A stretch of DNA of 64,000 bases from Petrosia ficiformis (lineage: Eukaryota > Porifera > Demospongiae > Haplosclerida > Petrosiidae), in assembly GCA_947044365.1 (NCBI GenBank), contig OX345653.1:3839001-3903000 (forward strand), read 5' to 3'. Made by a program: the position numbers and the translations under genes. Below are positions 42,569-55,058 of this stretch, piece after piece. The notes beneath the pieces were generated by a model, which saw only the letters and a program-made list of their open reading frames with translations, was not told the DNA's origin and did not search any database. Numbering within the stretch: position 1 is the stretch's first letter; each line of letters starts with the position of its first letter.

Positions 42569-45500
42569 ATGTATGACAGAGCTCCTAGGGTTCTGACTGC
42601 TACTTCACCTAGTAACAGTACGTCTTCTAATATAGGACCTGGTGTATATGAGCCTGAGCCAAGAGAAATTAGAAATGGTATGTAGCACTATGTCTTGGGT
42701 CTTTACAATATGCACATTGTGTCTGTCTGTCTGTCTGTGACATTAAATATATATATATATATATATATTGCTTTATTCTTCTCGTAGGTTTTGCACCATT
42801 TCTTTCTATGTCAAAGAGGGAGTCTTTCCTTGCTAAACAAGTTACTGTTGCTCCAGGTCCTGGACACTATCCCTTGGATACTGTTAACCACGACAGGATA
42901 AAGGGAGGTACAGCACTACAAAACAGGGTATGCAGCTGTGATGAGCATTAAAAACTGCAGGATAGGAACGGACATGTTTAAGTACATTTAGCCACACCCT
43001 TAAACAAGCATGTAAATATTTTTGTGAGGAAATCTATACATGCCTGCAAAGAGTCTGTTCATTCATATTCACAATGATCTCAGAATTAGGATGTGATGAC
43101 TTTATATGTAATATAGTGTATAGTATAATGTCATAAGGTTAACACATAATTATACTGTAACTCAATAATGAAGCAATGGATTGAAATTTGACATACACAA
43201 AAAATCATTGCTATTCATAGTGGAGTATACATACCCACATTTTAATGATTATTATGCAATATAAACAATTTCCACAGTATCGGATTTAGCGATACCCCAA
43301 TACAGTGCTCTGCCCACACTGGTAGGCACTGGTCAGGAATAACCACCACTCAGCATGAATTAACCACCACTCAGATGAATTAACCACCTCTCAGATAATA
43401 CATATATAGGCTACTGAGACAGAATTAGGTATAAACTAGATAAACAGCGCCAAATGCAATATAGAATCCAACTACCACTCTAAATATCCTGGGCAGAACA
43501 CTGCCCATATAACAATCTATCATACCGTAATTTGGGTAAATTTCGTACTATAAAAATTTTCGTATAATGGTATGCGTACGAAATTTAAAAATTCGAAAAT
43601 AAACGGGTATTTGGAAATTTATACATACGAAAAATAAAAATTCGAAATATTTTAGAGACGAAATATTCCCGATTTATGGTATATCATGATGAAACCATAC
43701 ATGATACATTAGGTATCTTGTATATTATTGCTTTGTGTTTTTTTATAGTCCACTCGTTTTACTCCTCCCCCTTCTTCCACACCTGGTCCTGGTGCTTACT
43801 CCATTGCTTCTAGTCTAGCTAAGAAGACAAACCTACCTCCTCCTTCTTATCTGTATCTATCAGAAAATGGTGGAATTGTTAAAGGAAAGAATGTTCTGGT
43901 AATTAAATATATACCGCTATGTTTGTTCATCTGAAACTACATGTACATATACACACAATGTCATGTACATGTACATGTACATATACACATAATGTCATGT
44001 ATATGTACACATACACATAATGTCATGTACATGTACATATACACACAATGTCGTGTACATGTACACATACACACATAATGTCATGTACATGTACACATAC
44101 ACATAATGTCATGTACATGTACATATACACACAATGTCATGTACATCTACACATACATACAATGTCATGTTCATGTACAGTTACACATACATGTATGTAT
44201 ATGTATGTGTGTATTATTCTTTCGGTCTATGTATCTCACTATCCTCTTTCATATAATTATGCTTTCTTTGCAGCAATCTGGTTGTGTCTTTTACTCTCGA
44301 CAAAAAACAGCACCTTCGATCCCATTCCCAGGACAGAGTTATGGGTATGAGGAAGATAACAGTGGACAACTTCAACCCCAACTACTTCCTGATAGAGATA
44401 AAACAATGGGACCAGCTTACTATAATGTGTCACATGTAAGATGTATATTTGTAATCCACATATATACATTTGTACTTGTAAACCATTGGAACCATTTCAC
44501 TATAGAAACTTAATTTATAACAACAACCTCTAATAAAGGGCAGTGTTTTCACTGCACTATACAATATAAGTGTACATATGTAGTAAAGTTCTTGCACATT
44601 ACAGTATATGTCAGTATATTATAAGTATTACAGAGAGTAAATATTTAGTGAAGTTCTGCACATTACAGTATATGTCAGTATATTATAAGTATTACAGAGA
44701 GTAAATATTTAGTGAAGTTCTGCACATTACAGTATATGTCAGTATATTATAAGTATTACAGAGAGTAAATATTTAGTGAAGTTCTTGCACATTACAGTAT
44801 ATGTCAGTATATTATAAGTATTACAGAGAGTAAATATTTAGTGAAGTTCTGCACATTACAGTATATGTCAGTATATTATAAGTATTACAGAGAGTAAATA
44901 TTTAGTGAAGTTCTTGCACATTACAGTATATGTCAGTATATTATAAGTATTACAGAGAGTAAATATTTAGTGAAGTTCTTGCACATTACAGTATATGTCA
45001 GTATATTATAAGTATTACAGAGAGTAAATATTTAGTGAAGTTCTGCACATTACAGTATATGTCAGTATATTATAAGTATTATAAGTTCTTGCACATTACA
45101 GTATATGTCAGTATATTATATGTTTTGTAGGATGAGACCATCACCACTAAGAAATACAAAGGAGTTCATTTTAGTCATCTTAAGTCTCTGAGATCACAAT
45201 TCAAAGGTATTGTACATTACTTATATGTAGTATTGTATCACTCAGTCTCATTCCCATGTCAGCTAGTACGTATTGTATATATATGTATGATATCTTATTC
45301 ACTCAGTCACATTCCCATGTCAGCTAGTACCTAATGTATAATTATAATTATTCATGATATCTTATTCACTCAGTCTCATTCCCATGTCAGTCAGTACCTA
45401 TATATTCCTGACACCATGTTCACTCAGTCTCATTCCCATGCTAGTCAGTACCTATATATTCATGATATCATGTTCACTCAGTCTCATTCCCATTCCAGTC

Positions 45501-48500
45501 AGTACCTATATATTCACGACATCTTTTTCACTCAGTTTCATTCCCATGTCAGTTGTTAGTACCTATATTATATATTCATGACATTTTGTTCACTCAGTCT
45601 CATTCCCATGTCTTAGTTTTAGTCTAATACCCATATGTGACTACTATATTTTAGGTTGTGAAGGACCTGGTCCAGGTGACTATACTTACCCTCCTAAAGT
45701 ATTTCAGAAAGGACCTTCAGTATGTTACTACACAATAAATATTATACATAGTTACATGTACATACATATATCCACAAACATACATATTACATACATACAT
45801 GCATGTACACTATAAATACTAACATACGTACATACATAATTACATATACATGTACAATGTTCAATGTTCATAATACACACATAAATACACACATACATAC
45901 AGTACATACATATATACAATTACATGATGCATAGTACATGTATATACGCATACATACAGTACATACATACATACATACCTACATACATACATATATGCAT
46001 ACATATATACATACATACATACATACAAACATACATACTTACATACATACATTCATACATACATGCACATACATACATATATACATAGTACATACATACA
46101 TACATACATTCATACATACATGTACATGCATATACATACATACATGTACATACATACGTACATACACATACATACATATATACATGGACACACACATGAT
46201 TCTGACATTCATCTTTGTCTAGATTGTTGTTCCAAGTAGTGTAGCACTGGTAAGTAGGTAATAATAATTAATTATCAATGATTATTAATTTTATTCATTA
46301 CTTTTTTTAGCTTCCTCGTTATCATGAACTAGTTCCTCAGTTAGAAGAGAAGAAGGTAATCCTACATACAATTGATATTAATACTGCCCTTACAATATCT
46401 TATGATATCATATTATTGATTACTCATCCGTTAACCTTATGATATAATTATGAGATCATATAATTATAGTAATACTGCTCCATTAATGAGATTATAGTAA
46501 TACTCATCCATTAATGAGATTATAATTATATTAATTAATATTCATCCATTAATGAGATTAATATAAAATAAATAAATAAAGGATTTTTTTAAAAATGAAT
46601 AATTTTGGAATAAGATTAATGAGATTATAATTATATTAATTAATATTCATCCATTAATGAGATTATAATTATATTAATTATATTCATCCATTAATGAGAT
46701 TATAATTATATTAATTAATATTCATCCATTAATGAGATTATAATTATTATTATATTAATATTCATCCATTAATGAGATTATAATTATGACCTCAAAATGT
46801 ATATGTATAGTGTATAGTTAGATGACATGATTTTACTGTAATGAAGTAATGGATTAAAATTTGATACAAAAAGAACAGGAAGGATAATTATATGTATAAA
46901 TTATGAAAATGGTGCTAAACAAAAACTTTGTTTTTATCTCAGGGTGTTCCAGGTCCTGGAAAATATGATCTTCCATCTCAGTTCAATAATCCAGGTGCTC
47001 TTGTAATGGATGATGCTATTGAGCCTCCTCCATTTGGATGTTCACAACAGGTACTACATGATGATCTCTCCCTCTCCCCTAGATAGCAGTATTCTTATAG
47101 TAATATAATACATGTTTTAAGTGAAGGAACTCAACATGTATTATTCATAAAGTATATAAAACTTAGTAATGTGAACCACACCACAGGCACCTCTTGGTCC
47201 CACACTGCCCGGATAAGAGAGGTTCCACTGTACATAGTTTTAGACCTGAGATGTTGTTTATAATGAAAAGTCAATATAAAATTAAGATTGTTATAAATAC
47301 AGTGTGTGTATGTGTTGTATTTTATTCACTGGAGTTTATTCTACAGTGCATTAAGTCTTCTCCACTTCTGTCCTATTTCTCCCTTCCTACTCTCCTCCAT
47401 CTTCTCTTTCTCTCTTCATTATTCAGAGATTTGTGTCCAGTTTCCCTCATTCCCCAGCATCTACTAAATATGAAGATCCCAGAACAGCTTTTGAAAGTCT
47501 AAAACGGTTTGTTCATTTTATTAAATGTTTATCAGCTTATAACTGAATTACATGTACATGTACATGTACTAACAATGGAGGGTTAATTACATTTACATGT
47601 ACATGTACCAATGATGGAGGGTTAAATACATGTACATGTACTAACGATGGAGGGTTAATTACATTTACATGTACATGTACCAACGATGGAGGGTTAAATA
47701 CATGTACATGTACTAACAATGGAGAGTTAATTACATGTACATGTACTAACCATGGAGGGTTATTTACATGTACATGTACTAATGATGGAGGGTTAATTAC
47801 ATGTACATGTACTAACAATGGAGAGTTAATTACATGTACATGTACTAACCATGGAGGGTTATTTACATGTACATGTACTAATGATGGAGGGTTAATTACA
47901 TTGTGTTATTATGAAGAAGAGAATAAAATCCTATATATAAGATTGTTGGTAATTCCAAACTAAAGTTATGAACATTTTTCTGAGGTCATGGTGAACATGA
48001 ATGACCTTTAATGATGTTTTACTATAATGCTATACCACTTTGTATATGGATATTTCATATTTTTCTTCTCCACAATCATGTAATTTTACAATTCTTCCAG
48101 AGTTTCAGGATTGACAAAGAGTCCGTTTGGACAAACATCAGCTCGTTTCAGGGTGAATAGAAAGTCTGATGAGATACCAGGTAAATGAATATACCTATTG
48201 ATACTAGTTTTTTCATGTTGTGTATCTTGTTCACAGGTCCTGGTGCTTATGATAATAGTGAAGTCACTAGCATGGCTAACGAGTTACTGAAACAAGCTGT
48301 GTAAGATAGAACTATCTATGTATGTACATGACTGTATGTATATTCATATTTTATGTATAAATGTATGTATGTATGTATGTATGTATGTATGTATGTATGT
48401 ATGTATGTATGTATGTATATATGTATGTATGTATCTTTTAGTGTTGTTGGAATGAAACAGAGTGTTTTTGGTACCACATCTGTGAGGACTGTACCACTGA

Positions 48501-49650
48501 CAAAAAGAGATGAAAAGGATATTCCAGGTGTGTAGAATGTGAATAACATATTGAGACAATCTTAAATTTAACACATGCATAGGACCTGATATGTACCAAG
48601 AAACCACACCCACTAACACATCAAACAAATTGAATGCTGTGTTTGCATCAACTTCAAAGAGATTATATTCACCTCCTCCAATTGTAACAGTAAGCTTAGA
48701 TACGAGTGTCCAACCATACATCCATACATCCATTCATCTATTCATGTATATCCATTCACTTATCTATTTATCCATTCATCCATTTGTCCATCCATCTATT
48801 CATAGTTAAAGCAATTATTGGTCAAATGGATGGATGGATGAATATATGGATAGATAAATAGACAAATGCATGGTTTATACATGTATACATACATCTGTTT
48901 TCACAGAGTATTCCACCACCTGGTTCCTATGAAATATCAAAGTCACATGCCAAGTCTCAAGGAAGAGTGGAATCAAAAAGACCCACATCAAATTCTGCAT
49001 TTCTTTCATCCAATTCTCGATTTGCTCCTCCCAGAGACATTTCGCTTAATGAAACTGATGTATTAAATCCAGGTAAATATTTCATCAATGAAGGAAGAAG
49101 GACATTGATTAGTTATATACATGTACATAGCATTGGTAAACAATATTGAGCAAAACAGTTGTAGTTCTATGTAATATCACCATGGTAACCAATATATTCA
49201 ATGCCAAGTATATGAGTGTTTTATGTTATCTCCCCCTATAAGGTCCAGGCATGTATGAGCCTGATTTAAACACAAGAGTAGGAAACACTCAACATGGTCT
49301 GATATGCTCCAAAGATGAAAGATTCAAATCTACACAAAAGTCAGCTCTAGGTCCTGGAGTATATGAGGTAAAGAGAATAATTGTATTTGTTAGTCTGTCT
49401 CTTGGTCAATAAAAGACTATAATTGCCTATTAAAAAGTTGAACAACTAACCGTAATTAAATGACAAGTAACTAACCTCTGCTGAATCAACAACCAAGTTT
49501 TGTGCTGTAGTAATATCTAACAGATAATCATATTCTGTAGTGAAATACATTAATTAGCTGTGTTTGTATTTATACATGAAGTACATCATGATCCAAATTA
49601 TTCAGATATTTGTAGTACAAATACTATATTTCTAGTTTTTCTGCTATCTA

Positions 49651-49698
<48 letters not shown>

Positions 49699-49875
49699 CC
49701 TCTCTCCCTCTCTCCCTCTCTCCTTGAACAGCTAAGCAAATCTCAGTGTGATACAGTACTAAAAGGAACACACAATGTAACACTCACTAATCCTTTAAGT
49801 ACTGATGAAGAAGTTACATGTACGAGACACGTACCTCCATTATATAAAAAACAGACTATTATACTTAATGTATAA
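42569..49875 (+). CDS. Sperm-tail PG-rich repeat (STPG/SHIPPO) protein, STPG2-like, 17 exons, 577 aa
   Basis: Exons: 42569-42677, 42788-42927, 43749-43898, 44274-44435, 45131-45206, 45655-45719, 46223-46249, 46311-46355, 46943-47050, 47427-47506, 48101-48180, 48237-48300, 48442-48527, 48583-48689, 48907-49072, 49243-49367, 49732-49875; every junction keeps phase. The protein begins MYDRAPRVLT and has about ten PG-x-Y units: GPGVYEP, PGPGHYPLD, PGPGAYSIA, PGPGDYTYP, PGPGKYDLP, PGPGAYDNS, GPDMYQE, PPGSYEIS, PGPGMYEPD, GPGVYE. Between them are FxS/PFG-type strands (SPFGQTSARF, FAPFLSMSKRESFL). Such repeats occur in microtubule-inner or flagellar proteins. The MYDRAPR start suggests STPG2 to me, from memory. 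One exon is only 27 nt. Divergent from BCKDHB; the X-box upstream supports ciliary expression. Confidence 0.92.
43050..43205. mobile_element. MITE family 1, truncated copy
   Basis: Starts GTCTGTTCATTCATATTCAC and stops after GAAATTTGACATACACAAAA. Lies in the intron between exons 2 and 3 of the PG-repeat gene. Confidence 0.75.
43523..43681. mobile_element. 159-bp MITE with 5-bp target duplication
   Basis: The ends TACCGTAATTTGGG and CCCGATTTATGGTA are imperfect inverted repeats. The element is flanked by TATCA on both sides (43518-43522 and 43682-43686). The interior is AT-rich with ACGAAATT repeats in both orientations. Only copy of this type noticed in the window. Confidence 0.75.
43940..44205. 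repeat. ATGTCATGTACATGTACA repeat
   Basis: Units of about 28 bp with CATATACACACAATGTCATG and the palindrome TGTACATGTACA. Lies in the intron between exons 3 and 4 of the PG-repeat gene. Confidence 0.93.
44560..45122. repeat. About 64-bp minisatellite, eight to nine units
   Basis: Unit contains CACATTACAGTATATGTCAG and TATTACAGAGAGTAAATATT. It ends within 10 bp of the acceptor of exon 5 (45131); the last unit supplies part of the branch/acceptor region. Confidence 0.95.
45230..45610. repeat. About 60-bp minisatellite, six units
   Basis: Unit contains CACTCAGTCTCATTCCCATG and CAGTACCTATATATTCATGA. Lies in the intron between exons 5 and 6 of the PG-repeat gene. Confidence 0.93.
45755..46195. 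repeat. (CATA)n microsatellite
   Basis: Interrupted by TGTACATG and ATATGCAT, filling most of the intron between exons 6 and 7 of the PG-repeat gene. Confidence 0.95.
46430..46790. repeat. About 38-bp minisatellite (ATTCATCCATTAATGAGATT)
   Basis: Seven or so units of CATCCATTAATGAGATTATA then ATTATATTAATTAATATT. It abuts a MITE family 1 fragment (about 46789-46935) that precedes exon 9. Confidence 0.93.
46789..46935. mobile_element. MITE family 1, decayed copy
   Basis: Keeps GACCTCAAAATGTATATG, GTGTATAGTTAGATGACATG and GGAAGGATAATTATATG, with internal losses. Confidence 0.6.
47545..47900. repeat. About 32-bp minisatellite with TACATGTACATGTACTAAC
   Basis: About ten units of ACATGTACATGTACTAAC followed by GATGGAGGGTTAATT. 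Lies in the intron between exons 10 and 11 of the PG-repeat gene. The minus-strand frame LVHVHVINPPS over it is an artefact. Confidence 0.95.
47924..48030. mobile_element. MITE family 1, 3' end only
   Basis: GATTGTTGGTAATTCCAAAC to GAGGTCATGGTGAACATGAA, abutting the minisatellite above. Confidence 0.7.
48355..48436. repeat. (GTAT)n microsatellite
   Basis: Runs to within about 6 bp of the acceptor CTTTTAG of exon 13 of the PG-repeat gene. Confidence 0.95.
49656..49725. repeat. (CT)n / CTCTCCCT tract
   Basis: About 70 bp of pyrimidines that form the polypyrimidine tract of the last exon's acceptor (CCTTGAACAG, exon start 49732). Confidence 0.95.
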
Positions 49876-50618
49876 TGATTATAGTTGGATAATACTGGAA
49901 TAGGAATGATAAGATAATTTGTGTACATATGCAATGTAAATTATGAATGTATGAAAATTTTTAAGTTTTCAATAGTTCCACATTGTTGTATATTAAATTA
50001 CTGACCTTGCTGTTTGGATAATGATTGAGCATGTGACTTGCTATCTAAACTTCATCTAAATGTTCTAAACTGGTTAGTTTAAGCTAGAGATCAGAACTCA
50101 TGAAGGTGAGGAAATAATTATACTTTATTAGATATCTTGTGTAATGATTATGCACTTTTTAGATTCCAGATTTATATTAAATTTTAATGTAATATTAATT
50201 ATATAACTACCTGTACACATCAGGAGCCCATGAAAAAACCACAGGGAACCTGGTACATGTGTAATTGTATTTTATATACATTATTATAATTTTACTGTAG
50301 TTCCCAGAACTTCAATACCTACCTGTATGTAAGGTCTGGGAACAAGACTAATTATTACAATAGGTGTTAAAATAGGGTTAACAACTATTAACTAGGGTTT
50401 AGTTAGTTATATCTTAATAGTTAACTAAAACAGAACTTTGTATTCAAGTGGTTTTCTAAACAACAAGAATAATCATCTATTATCACAGTAGGGAAAGCTA
50501 TATAATTGTATTAAGGTAGTGGATTATAATTACTAAGGTTGTTTCACAGCAAATGTATTTCTTAGCACAATACTTCAGTCAATAACCTTTATATTCATAA
50601 CAGATATATCGATAAAAG
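49876..50618. other. Intergenic, 743 bp
   Basis: Between two plus-strand genes. AT-rich, with a short MITE-family-2-like stretch (GTTTAGTTAGTTATATCTTA, then TAGTTAACTAAAACAG) at about 50395-50440. No gene and no clear core promoter motif recognised. Confidence 0.6.
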
Positions 50619-53600
50619 ATGAATGTAATACTAATATTAGTAGCTGTCTATATCTCCTTCAAGTACAGCATATGTCAGGTAGTGAATGTCACAGATAATG
50701 GTGTGAATGAAATATTATGTCAAAACTGTTTGACGTTATCTTATGCTCTACACACATGGACTCTAGTAGATGACAACGAATACAATGTATCTATACATGT
50801 ATATAAGCCTAATTCTATTATATATGATCCGACGGGACATGTGAAATACAATGTATTTAATAAAATGAATCTCTCTATTATTGGAGAAGCCACGACCGAG
50901 ATGACCACTATCCAATGTAATAACACTAACATATTGTTTGAAGGAAGAACTACAGGTGGCGGGATATTAAGCTTTGAGTCTGTGAAATTTACTGGTTGTA
51001 ATATGAATCCGGATAGAAGTCTATTGATATACAATATATTCAGTCTCACAATGAGAGACTTCTATTTCATCGAATCCTCTGGAATTTCTCTAACTAATAT
51101 TGAGAATGTAGTTATCATTAATGGAACATTTACAGGTAATGTAGTGACACCAAATGCTGCACTGGCTGTCACATACGACAATGCAACACTGCTCAGTTCA
51201 AAACAGCACATGGTGAATATTATATACTGTGTATTCTATAGCAATGTTGAGAGCTCATCATATTCGGCACTTGCCGGTCAATCGGGTCTGATAGCTGTGG
51301 CAATCAGTAATCTGAAAGTCACACAAAATATCTTCAATGTTACTATTACCAAGTGTGAATTTAACAGCAACAGGTTATCTTCTTACGGTACATCTGCTCC
51401 GATAGTTTATGTATCGCGAGTACAAAGCCAAACCATATCGGTGTCTATAGAAGAGTGCTACTTTTTTCAAAATTTCTTCTCTTTTGCATTACTCTTTGAG
51501 AACATTTACAATGTTAATAGTACTGTTATAATGTCGAATAATACGTTTGGTTCCAACACTGATATAAAGAGTTATGGCATACTACATGTTACTATTGTCA
51601 ACCCAACACCACAAAGTAATGGTTATTTTAACACCTTCTTGTATGCACACAACTATTTCAATCAGAACTACGGTACTGTAATGGTCATTAAATCTACTGG
51701 ATATTCAGAACATAATATAAAGGATTTTAGTGTTACTGATACAAGAGGAGGTATTAATGAGATACAATCTATAGTGTATATTAAAAGTAGTATAAATAAC
51801 AGTACACTATTAACTATTGATAGGCTCTTATTTAGTGGCAATGCTATAGCAAATATCGAAGCAGTTTGTCATATCGAGGGGGTCAAAATGAGGGCCTCTA
51901 ATTTGAACTTCACAAACAATCTTGACCCCTATATCAGCGGTAGTTTCACATTTACTCCATTGTCTCTGATTTCTGTTGATGCAATGCTAACTGGGGAAAA
52001 CAATTTTGAAAACAATCGGGGTATATATGGTGGAGCCCTATCTATACGTGAAAATGTTCCAGGTATGGCTGCAAATCTACATATAACACCTAATACTACA
52101 ATCAGATTCTATAACAACTATGCCGATTACGGAGGAGCTATTTACATTGATAGTACTTCTATAGTAGAAACTCTTTCAAATATTCATGGACCATGTAATG
52201 GTACTGTTTTATTTAAAGACAATCATGCACGTGTCGCTGGCAAATCTGTGTATATTATCACTTCCACTAAACTCAAAAACACAAGTTGTAGTAATTATTT
52301 CATCTCTTCAGAAATAAGTACCAACCCTTTTGAGTTTCATATAGGTTCCAACAATAACGGCAGTCATGAAATAGCAATTTTTCCTGGACAAAGTATCGAA
52401 TTGCAAAATGTGACCTTTTTAGATGGTTATGGTCACCCTTCGTCTTGTCGAGCAAATGTTCAACTCTATTGTTCTAATGAGATGGGTCTCAAAAGTTTCT
52501 GCGAACAGTTAGAATCAGGTATTCAAATAATTGGTCCTCCAAGTATTTTTCTGACAAGCACTGACACTAATGCCAATTTAGATACTCAATTAAAAATTGC
52601 AATTTCTGAAGATGCAAATGTCACACGATGGAATCCACAATTACAATTGAACTGTTCAGAACCACAAAGTGTTACCAAAAAAATTGGAACCATATTCATA
52701 AATCTCAAACTAAAAATGGAATGTCCCCTTGGGTTCGTGTATCTTCCGGCTACACAAACATGTCAATGTGTTAACCTCACTAACAACAGAGAAGGGTTTC
52801 AATGCTCTGCAACAAAGGGTATTGCTTGCATCAAGAAAGGATACTGGATGGGTTTATCAAGCCTGAATAATCAGTCTGCTGTTGTCATATCAAAATGCCC
52901 TTATCCACAATGTAAGTTGTCAAACAGGCCTTGTTCCATCGACTTAGAAGGTGGATATACTTCTTTGCCTTCACATCAAGATGATCAATGTATGCCAAAT
53001 CGAGGAGGTACTCTCTGTTCTGAATGTAGTTCAGAAGCTTATAGTACATTCGAAGGAACAAATTGCGTTAGAGAATGTAAAACTATATATCCTTATATTA
53101 CAATCCTCTTGGCAATTACTTTTCAAATATTTATTATCTTATTGATTTTAGCTGCTTTGCGAATGAAGGTTGAAGTTGGATCAGGTTATTTGTATGGACC
53201 ACTGTTATTTTTAGCAGTCATCGGCAACGTTCCTTTTGGCTACTTTCAGCATTTCATTACGCTAAGTATGGTTGTGTGTACTTTTACTTCCATCTTCTTA
53301 CTGGACTTGGAAGTGTTTGGTGAAATACCTTGGTGCTTTGGACGAGATATTGATACACTAATGGTTTATGCATTCCATTACCTTGGTCCAATACTAGTGT
53401 GGCTAATGTTATTGGTTATAATATTTGTAGCTCGTTGTAGGCCCAAGCTACTTGCAGTAATACAAGATTCTCCAATTCAAGCTATGTGTTTATTGATCAC
53501 CCTGTCATTCTGGTCTCTTGCTAAAACCAGTGTTACATTGTTATTGCCAGTACAATTAGGTGATGATATACGTATAGCTATCAAACCAAATTCCAAGTAT

Positions 53601-54284
53601 TTTCAATCGTGGCATATACTTTTCGTAGTTGTATCCATTTTAGTTCTTGTAATTGTAATAACACCCTTCTTGATAGTTCTTGGTGTCTCTCAATTTCACA
53701 AACTTTCACGGCGATTACGTTTGTACCGTGTCAAACCATTTCTTGATGAATTCCAATCTTGTTTTCACAGTAAATATCGCTGGTACTCAATAGTTTATTT
53801 CATAACATGGATACTATTACTGTTTTTGCAAAACTATTCACTAGCCATGGAAACAATACTTATACTCGTTTTATCTTTACACTTCATTCTCCAACCATAT
53901 AAACGTCAATTACTTAATACGATCGATATGTTGATTCTACTCGATCTTGTTCTTATTCTCACGCTTTTGGAATTTCAGTCATACACTAATTCAACTACCA
54001 CTCAAACGGTTATAATATACATATTAGTTATACTACCACTGTTATATATTCTATGTGGATGTATTTTAATTGTGTCCTTGCGATGTTTATCCAGTAACAG
54101 AGCAAAGAAGATATTGTCATGCATATGTTGTAACCGAGAGGATATCGTTCTTACGTCAAGTTTAGTATCTTCCATAGATCGAAAAACTATTCAACATTCT
54201 CATGTTGTTTCTGTGGATGACTGTTACCAAGAGAGAGAGCCTTTAATTCGTACATTACAGGACAGTAAATATAGCTCAGATTAA
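50619..54284 (+). CDS. Intronless receptor-like protein: beta-helix-like ectodomain + multi-TM C-terminal module, 1221 aa
   Basis: A single uninterrupted frame. It starts with a signal peptide (MNVILILVAVYISFKYSICQ). Residues ~20-640 are rich in Asn, Ser, Thr and short strands of the type CEFNSNRLSSYG, FENNRGIYGGALSI, FYNNYADYGGAIYI and FKDNHARVAGKSVYI, as in right-handed parallel beta-helix (pectin-lyase-like) proteins; many N-x-S/T sites. A Cys-rich linker follows (CPLGFVYLPATQTCQC; RGGTLCSECSSEAYSTFEGT). From ~823 there are about nine to ten hydrophobic segments, with YLYGPLLFLAVIGNVPFGYF and, before a late helix, KPFLDEFQSCFHSKYRWY. I associate such a motif with uncharacterised invertebrate multi-TM proteins, from memory. 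The tail of about 60 residues is polar (EREPLIRTLQ). It is not a standard GPCR class that I can name. It is the only intronless gene in the window. Confidence 0.92.
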   Translation: MNVILILVAVYISFKYSICQVVNVTDNGVNEILCQNCLTLSYALHTWTLVDDNEYNVSIHVYKPNSIIYDPTGHVKYNVFNKMNLSIIGEATTEMTTIQCNNTNILFEGRTTGGGILSFESVKFTGCNMNPDRSLLIYNIFSLTMRDFYFIESSGISLTNIENVVIINGTFTGNVVTPNAALAVTYDNATLLSSKQHMVNIIYCVFYSNVESSSYSALAGQSGLIAVAISNLKVTQNIFNVTITKCEFNSNRLSSYGTSAPIVYVSRVQSQTISVSIEECYFFQNFFSFALLFENIYNVNSTVIMSNNTFGSNTDIKSYGILHVTIVNPTPQSNGYFNTFLYAHNYFNQNYGTVMVIKSTGYSEHNIKDFSVTDTRGGINEIQSIVYIKSSINNSTLLTIDRLLFSGNAIANIEAVCHIEGVKMRASNLNFTNNLDPYISGSFTFTPLSLISVDAMLTGENNFENNRGIYGGALSIRENVPGMAANLHITPNTTIRFYNNYADYGGAIYIDSTSIVETLSNIHGPCNGTVLFKDNHARVAGKSVYIITSTKLKNTSCSNYFISSEISTNPFEFHIGSNNNGSHEIAIFPGQSIELQNVTFLDGYGHPSSCRANVQLYCSNEMGLKSFCEQLESGIQIIGPPSIFLTSTDTNANLDTQLKIAISEDANVTRWNPQLQLNCSEPQSVTKKIGTIFINLKLKMECPLGFVYLPATQTCQCVNLTNNREGFQCSATKGIACIKKGYWMGLSSLNNQSAVVISKCPYPQCKLSNRPCSIDLEGGYTSLPSHQDDQCMPNRGGTLCSECSSEAYSTFEGTNCVRECKTIYPYITILLAITFQIFIILLILAALRMKVEVGSGYLYGPLLFLAVIGNVPFGYFQHFITLSMVVCTFTSIFLLDLEVFGEIPWCFGRDIDTLMVYAFHYLGPILVWLMLLVIIFVARCRPKLLAVIQDSPIQAMCLLITLSFWSLAKTSVTLLLPVQLGDDIRIAIKPNSKYFQSWHILFVVVSILVLVIVITPFLIVLGVSQFHKLSRRLRLYRVKPFLDEFQSCFHSKYRWYSIVYFITWILLLFLQNYSLAMETILILVLSLHFILQPYKRQLLNTIDMLILLDLVLILTLLEFQSYTNSTTTQTVIIYILVILPLLYILCGCILIVSLRCLSSNRAKKILSCICCNREDIVLTSSLVSSIDRKTIQHSHVVSVDDCYQEREPLIRTLQDSKYSSD

Positions 54285-54774
54285 GTTATATATCTTATTG
54301 TGTTTATGGTATTGTGCTTTAGATGTGCTATCTGGGGGAGTGTTGCTAATTGTATTATCTTAGTGTAACTACTGGTAGTTCCTGTACCTAAAAGTTGTAT
54401 AAAATTACATATATTGAAATTCTAATACAAATTCCTGGATGTATTTATAATACAATTATACATGTTTATTTATAGTTCAATTTACAAGAATTAAAATACA
54501 GTGGTAATTAATCAAATATGGTAGTGATAGCCATAGTATACGTTTATGGTTGGAATTATGATTGTTAAAATTGTACACACCACTTGTGGCAGCCCTGATT
54601 AAAATACTATTATGTTCGTAGGAATTTTGGGATTAGACATTCTGGGAAGCACCCATTCATAGTGATCCTAGGATATCATTATTGATATAAGGATAAACTC
54701 ATTTATTAACAAGCTAAACTTGGCTTGCTTCTAAGTCACGAAATAATTTTACATTTATATACTCTCATAAGAAC

Positions 54775-55006
54775 TTGTATGTATGTATGTATGTATTCAT
54801 GTATGTATGTGTGGTATGTTATATATATGTATGTATGTACATGTATGCATGTATATATAAATGCATGTATGTATATTTGTATGTATGTATATACATATTT
54901 GTATGTATGTATGTATGTGTGTATGTATGTATGTACATATGTGTGTATGTATGTATATATGTATGCATGTATGTATGTATATATTTATATGTATGCATCT
55001 ATGTAC

Positions 55007-55058
<52 letters not shown>

